DNA of 64,000 nt. It comes from Argopecten irradians. Lineage: Eukaryota; Mollusca; Bivalvia; Pectinida; Pectinidae. Positions 59,532 through 64,000 of this stretch are shown in pieces. The notes under the pieces were generated by a model. That model did no database searches. It was not told the origin of the DNA and saw only the letters and a program-made list of their open reading frames with translations. Positions within the stretch are counted from its first letter, which is position 1; each line of letters starts with the position of its first letter. A program made the translations under genes and the position numbers. Location: the NCBI RefSeq assembly GCF_041381155.1, contig NC_091138.1, positions 38,743,604 through 38,807,603 of the forward strand. The letters are read 5' to 3'.

Positions 59532-62084
59532 TTAAAACTCGGACTCCTCGACACGACCATCCCTGTTGAGTATGACACGATTAGAGTCGTCTCCCCCTCT
59601 TGGTGGTATGAAATCAGCATCGGGTGGCTGCTGCATACTGTTGGAAAAAAAAGATGATATCAACGTTATTGGGATCTAATTTGTATCTTACCTTAACAAC
59701 AAATTACTTTACTAATGTGAAGCCATCCTCGTTACTCCAGGGGTTTTTATCAACATAGTTGTACTATTCCAGGAGTGGATATATAACGTCAGTAATAGTA
59801 ACCCCTGGAATGTCAAGCATGATGTGAAGCCTAATTCACAATTCTCAAATTAAAATTACATTTAAAAGTAATGTTATCAAAAACACGACAGACAATTGCC
59901 ATACTTGTAAAGCAATAGTGCGAAAACTTTTTTTTTAAAAGATCACAAGCCAACACCTTAAACACCTGATTTTAGGTAGGGTATCCAAAAATTTACTTCT
60001 GCATAAAAGACTCGTCTCCTATCTTCTAAATTTCAAAAACGTTTCCATGACTCAAGTTTTAGTATACATCATAACTGTTTATAGATTTCTTGATACACAG
60101 AAAGCTTTTTTACTTACGGCTCTCTTTGTGGTTCACCCTCTGCTTCTCTTCTTTTTTCTTCACGGCGTCGATCATCTTCCATTCGCCTTCTATCATCCCT
60201 ATATCTATCCCCTGGAGGTCCAAGTGGGCGTCTCCTATCATCTGGTCCCGGGGGTCCTCTCCTCCTATCACCTGGAGGAGGACCTCTTCGTCGATCGTCT
60301 GGGCCACCAGGCGGCCTCCTAGGACGGTCATCTGGTCCCCCAGGGGGACCACGGCGTGGATGTGGCATGCGTGGACGGTCAGGTCTATTCCTGTCATCGG
60401 GTGGTCCCCTTGGTCGATCACCTGGGGGTCTACGTCTGTCGTCAGGGCCTCTACGGTCGTCAGGGCCTCTCCTACCATCCGGCCCTCGTCTGTCTGGGCC
60501 GCGAGGCCTGCGATCATCAGGATGCCGACTCTTCTCCTCATACCTTGGAGGTGGGCCTCTTGGGTCATTGCCACCATATGCCCGATTCTCGTATCCAGCT
60601 TTTCTGGGACGGCCCTCATGATCATATGTAATGGGCTGTAAAGATAATATATGAAATAAGACTAAGTGCACAAATATCATAGTGATTGTTTCTCTCACAT
60701 TGAACAGGACATACACAAATCAATAATTTACATATCTAAAGTTTTCGTTTCAATAATGGTATTATTTAGTAATAGAGATAGTATTTTGAAATTTCACACC
60801 TGCCTCCTGGGATAAGGGGAAATAACTGCAGAACAGATTGATTGTTTTGTTCATGTAATGACAGACAGTAAGTTAAGGGGAGATAATCGCACATTGTTTG
60901 GTTACATGGAAATAACACGAAGTTCAGCATTTCTGCATAGAGAGAGTTAAAAGAAGATATCCATAGCAAACATTCAGTGAAAGGTATTTACGTGTCTAGG
61001 TTTTAAAATCTTATCCTTTAATACATCTTTACCTCAGCAGTCTTGTTACAAAGATTAGTATACAATGGACAAGGCAATCACACCAGATTACAGCGAAAAT
61101 GTGGCAAAGCATGAAATATGAAATTGTCACTGTGAAAAAATGTTTCACAGTAAACCAGTGAGGTCTCATGTCCCTGTTGTTTGCCTTGCCCTTTTGTTTA
61201 GTAGCCTTTTTATACACGTTGTAGTATCCAATATGAGATAATGAGAGACCAATTACCCTCTGACAGAAACTCTACCTATGTTAAATCTAAGCATTCCTTC
61301 ATAGTTTAGAGTAGGACTGTAACGATACACTTGGGTCACGATACAATATCTATCTCGATTATTAACCTGCGATACAATACGTATCTCGATTCTTTTAAAT
61401 CATCCGTGTGGTGACATTTTGGATTTCCTTTCAAGAACGAAACTGTGAACAAACATCCAGTACCGTGTTGACTCTGGATGTGCAATAAATTAAAATACAC
61501 AGGATCGACCACAAATATGTCTCCTCAATCAAAATGTCGCCACACGGGTGATCAAAATGGCGCCTCTGACAGGTTATTCAAGTTCGCCACCATTATGTTG
61601 CTGTTGTAGGAACATTGAGGAGCATGTGAAGGGCGACAACTCTCGTTGAATTATTTTTATAGGTATCGCGATACTAATTTCACATATTGTGGTCGGGGAA
61701 TAAAAAACGATATTATCGGTGTATCGTTACAGCCTTCTTGTAGAGGTACTTACCTGATAAGGTTTGGGCTGAATAGGTTGATGTGGTGTTGTTCCTGATT
61801 TCAAGTTATCTCTGTAAATATTAAAACAACATTTAATTACCTGATCAAAGGTACTTGTACTTTTAATTCAACATAATTTGTTCAGTTAAGATTAACAATG
61901 TGTATATCAATATTAATTATACATACGGAATATTACAAAAAACACTGTATGAATTACCAAGATTTCATATTATGTAATTTCATATGGCAGATATGTTGAC
62001 TTATATTATATACCTTGTTTTCTCTTCATAATTGAGTCTACTCTTGTGGACAACGGCTACACCATAGTCACCAATGGGCCGGAA
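59532..62084 (-). CDS. C-terminal part of an unrecognised Arg/Asp/Pro/Gly-rich protein
   Basis: Four exons (62014-62084, 61754-61811, 60118-60635, 59532-59637) join in phase to 753 bases: 250 residues and TAA. The gene continues upstream beyond the window. The visible part starts FRPIGDYGVAVVHKSRLNYE, followed by a Pro/Gln-rich stretch and PITYDHEGRPRKAGYENRAY. About 130 residues of low complexity follow, built from DDRR, GPP and PDDR motifs (for example DDRRRGPPPGDRRRGPPG), then an Arg/Glu stretch (RREEKRREAEGEPQ). It ends VILNRDGRVEESEF. PPPRY fits a PPxY WW-binding motif. No domain is recognised and I see no membrane segment here. It could be a cytoplasmic tail or an RNA-binding-type charged region; both are guesses. 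Confidence 0.8.
60636..61753 (-). other. Intron of the third gene with a foldback element
   Basis: The 1.1-kb intron between the exons at 61754 and 60635. Its upper part is almost filled by the foldback element at 61315-61733, which ends only about 20 bases from the donor of the upstream exon. The remainder has GGGGAAATAACTGCAG at 60816, a version of the recurring motif noted elsewhere. Confidence 0.7.
61315..61733. mobile_element. Foldback MITE with CTGTAACGATACAC ends
   Basis: CTGTAACGATACAC near the left end and GTGTATCGTTACAG near the right are perfect inverted repeats. Inner arms also pair: ATCCGTGTGGTGACATTTTG (about 61410) with CAAAATGTCGCCACACGGGT (about 61532). The flanks TTTAGAGT and TGTAGAGG could be a diverged 8-bp target duplication, as in hAT elements. 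No coding sequence. Confidence 0.75.
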
Positions 62085-62745
62085 CTGCAACCAAACAAAA
62101 AATTATTAGCATAAAATTTATATCAATATTCTGCTTTTGATCTTTCTGACAGAGAATCATAGGTAGCATTTGTGTTTTAATGAATTAAAATTAAAAATGA
62201 AGGGAGGGAGAGGGTCATCATAGAAGTAGCCCCTTTATTACCACCGTGCCCCCCTTTAGAGGTTAACCCATCCCTCCCACCTCACATTCAAAGGTAACAC
62301 TACCATTAGGTTCCTCCAGTCTGATGCCCACGACTAGTAATTTTATGGCTGGACAAGTGTTAACTGTAATCAACTAGTCTGATTGAACTAGTGACTTCCC
62401 ACCCAATTAAAATCATTATAAAATACTATATCTGCAGTGGTCAATTGCATTTTCAACACATTTTGAGTGTATTCTGTATGTGATTATTTCAGTCCGGATG
62501 TGTCATTTTGTTCAAATTTACGTTCACGAATGTATCCAGACTGCACTTTGTGTCAAAAATTGTAAACTAATGATGACCTAAGTGGTGAAGCAAAACAGCT
62601 GTATATTTATTTTGGACTAGTGTTTAAATTGTCGGGCTAGTAAAATAAGGACTAGCAGTGAAAAAAGTTAATGTCACAGACTGTTCCTCTTACTAGTTAT
62701 TGTACCTACCTCACATTTATAGCTAACATAAGCTAACACTTTTAC
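62085..62745 (-). other. Intron or upstream sequence of the third gene, nothing recognised
   Basis: No exon with matching phase was found above the acceptor at 62085. The stretch has a C-rich patch (GCCCCCCTTTAGAGG near 62250) and otherwise plain AT-rich sequence. Confidence 0.5.
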
Positions 62746-64000
62746 TAGCCCCTTACCTCTACGCACCTCCTGTAGACAGCCCCCCACCCACCCACACACA
62801 CAAACAGGCCTGTAGCAGATAATGTATCACGACCCCTTCCTTAGCCCCACTAGGTCCCTCCTGTAGACATAACACTCCCACAGGTAACATTAGGTACCTC
62901 TAGTAGCTTGTAGCCTGACCCCTTTACTACAGCTTCTTACCACTAGGTCCCTCCTGAAAGTGTTACCCCCCCATTTACTACAGCCCCCACTAGGTCCCTA
63001 TTGTAAGTATTAGCCCCCTTTACTACAGCCCCTTAACACCAAGTCCCTCCTGTAAGTATTAGCCCCTTTTTCTACAGCCCCTTACCACTAGGTCCCTCCT
63101 GAAAGTGTTACCCCCCCCCCTATTTACTACAGCCCCCACTAGGTCCCTCTTGTAAGTATTAGCCCCCTTTACTACAGCCCCTTAGCACCAAGTCCCTCCT
63201 GTAAGTATTAGCCCCCTTTACTACAGCCCCTTACCACTAGGTCCCTCCAGTAAGTATTAGCCCCCTTTACTACAGCCCCCAATAGGTCCCTCCTGTAAGT
63301 ATTAGCCCCCTTTACTACAGCCTCTTACCACTAGGTCCCTCCTGTAAGTATTAGCCCCCTTTACTACAGCCCCTTACCACTAGGTCCCTCCTGAACGTGT
63401 TATCCCCCTTTACTACAGCTCCTTACCACTAGGTCCCTCCTGTAAGTATTAGCCCCCTTTACTACAGCCCCTTACCACTAGGTCCCTCCTGTAAGTATTA
63501 GCCCCCTTTACTACAGCCCCTTACCACTAGGTCCCTCCTGAACGTGTTATCCCCTCTTTACTACAGCCCCTTACCACTAGGTCCCTCCTGTAAGTTTTAG
63601 CCCCCTTTACTACAGCCCCTTAACACTAGGTCCCTCCTGTAAGTATTAGCCCCCTTTACTACAGCCCCTTACCACTAGGTCCCTCCTGTATGTGTTATCC
63701 CCATTTACTACAGCTTCTTACCACTAGGTCCCTCCTGTAAGTTTTAGCCCCCTTTACTACAGCCCCTTAACACTAGGTCCCTCCTGTAAGTTTTAGCCCC
63801 CTTTACTACAGCCCCTTAACACTAGGTCCCTCCTGTAAGTATTAGCCCCCTTTACTACAGCCCCTTACCACTAGGTCCCTCCTGAAATTGTTATTCCTCC
63901 CCCGACCCGACCCCTTCACTACAAGCCACTTATCACTAGGTCCCTCCTGTAGGCATTACCCCACCTCCCCGACCCCTTCACTACAAGCCCTTTATCACTA
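62746..64000. repeat. 49-bp minisatellite with splice-like signals, reaches window edge
   Basis: About 25 copies of CTTACCACTAGGTCCCTCCT then GTAAGTATTAGCCCCCTTTA plus CTACAGCCC. In gene orientation each unit reads CTTACAG|GAGGGACCTAGTG|GTAAGG: an acceptor-like site, 13 bases, and a consensus donor. The first, most diverged unit (62746-62790) reads CTACAG|GAGGTGCGTAGAG|GTAAGG. The array lies in the intron above the first visible exon of the third gene and continues past 64000. Confidence 0.93.

Noticed and set aside
59405..59620. Minus-strand frame of 71 residues at the 3' end of the third gene
   Set aside because: Wrong frame; the frame ending VEESEF and TAA at 59532 joins the preceding exon in phase.
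60090..60641. Plus-strand frame of 183 residues and a minus-strand frame of 171 residues
   Set aside because: Shadows of the GC-rich Arg/Asp/Pro exon; only the frame ending GEPQREP joins its neighbours in phase.

Overview
This window is nuclear DNA of an animal, most likely a bivalve mollusc. It is AT-rich, its genes have many short exons with GT-AG introns, and the two recognised proteins (SEC14L1 and WDR90) are metazoan. Several repeats look like types common in bivalve genomes: a dispersed element bounded by GCTCACCTG/CAGGTGAGC, pogo-like elements starting CAGTGGAACCTC, and a recurring GGGAGATAACTC motif. I cannot name the species. All three genes lie on the minus strand. I built the gene models by hand from open reading frames, splice consensus and phase matching, with remembered human homologues as a guide.

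From low to high coordinates: (1) SEC14L1/5-like gene, complete coding region 23040 to 6881, 14 coding exons, 718 codons plus stop, with an 8.6-kb first intron and possibly a very long 3' UTR reaching about 1250. (2) WDR90/POC16-like gene, complete coding region 56140 to 25958, 42 coding exons giving 1893 residues, plus an extra intact copy of exons 9-11 that would give 1971 residues if included. It has an N-terminal CFA20/DUF667 domain and two long WD40 regions joined by a charged linker. (3) The 3' end of a third gene, 62084 to 59532, encoding at least 250 C-terminal residues with an Arg/Asp/Pro/Gly-rich tract. Its 5' part lies beyond the window, and I do not recognise the family.

The most unusual feature is in the introns. 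Several WDR90 introns hold minisatellites that sit on a splice junction. In at least four cases the authentic donor site (last exonic bases, GT and first intronic bases) is the terminal unit of the array. These are the 104-bp array at exon 38, the 37-bp array at exon 34, the 43-bp arrays at exon 8 and the 28-bp array at exon 7. One array carries an acceptor boundary instead (exon 30), and two more lie next to donors (exons 4 and 25). A 49-bp array at the right edge of the window repeats an acceptor-like and a donor-like site around a 13-base mini-exon. The gene therefore carries well over a hundred decoy splice sites. Inside it a recent tandem duplication copied three phase-0 exons in frame, with only one amino-acid change.

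The remaining non-coding DNA holds many small non-autonomous transposable elements: pogo-like, foldback, and a family with TIR TGTCTGTTTAGGGTTAC. There are also two copies of a tRNA-type SINE-like family and a probable LINE 3' tail. I saw no rRNA, tRNA or CRISPR array.
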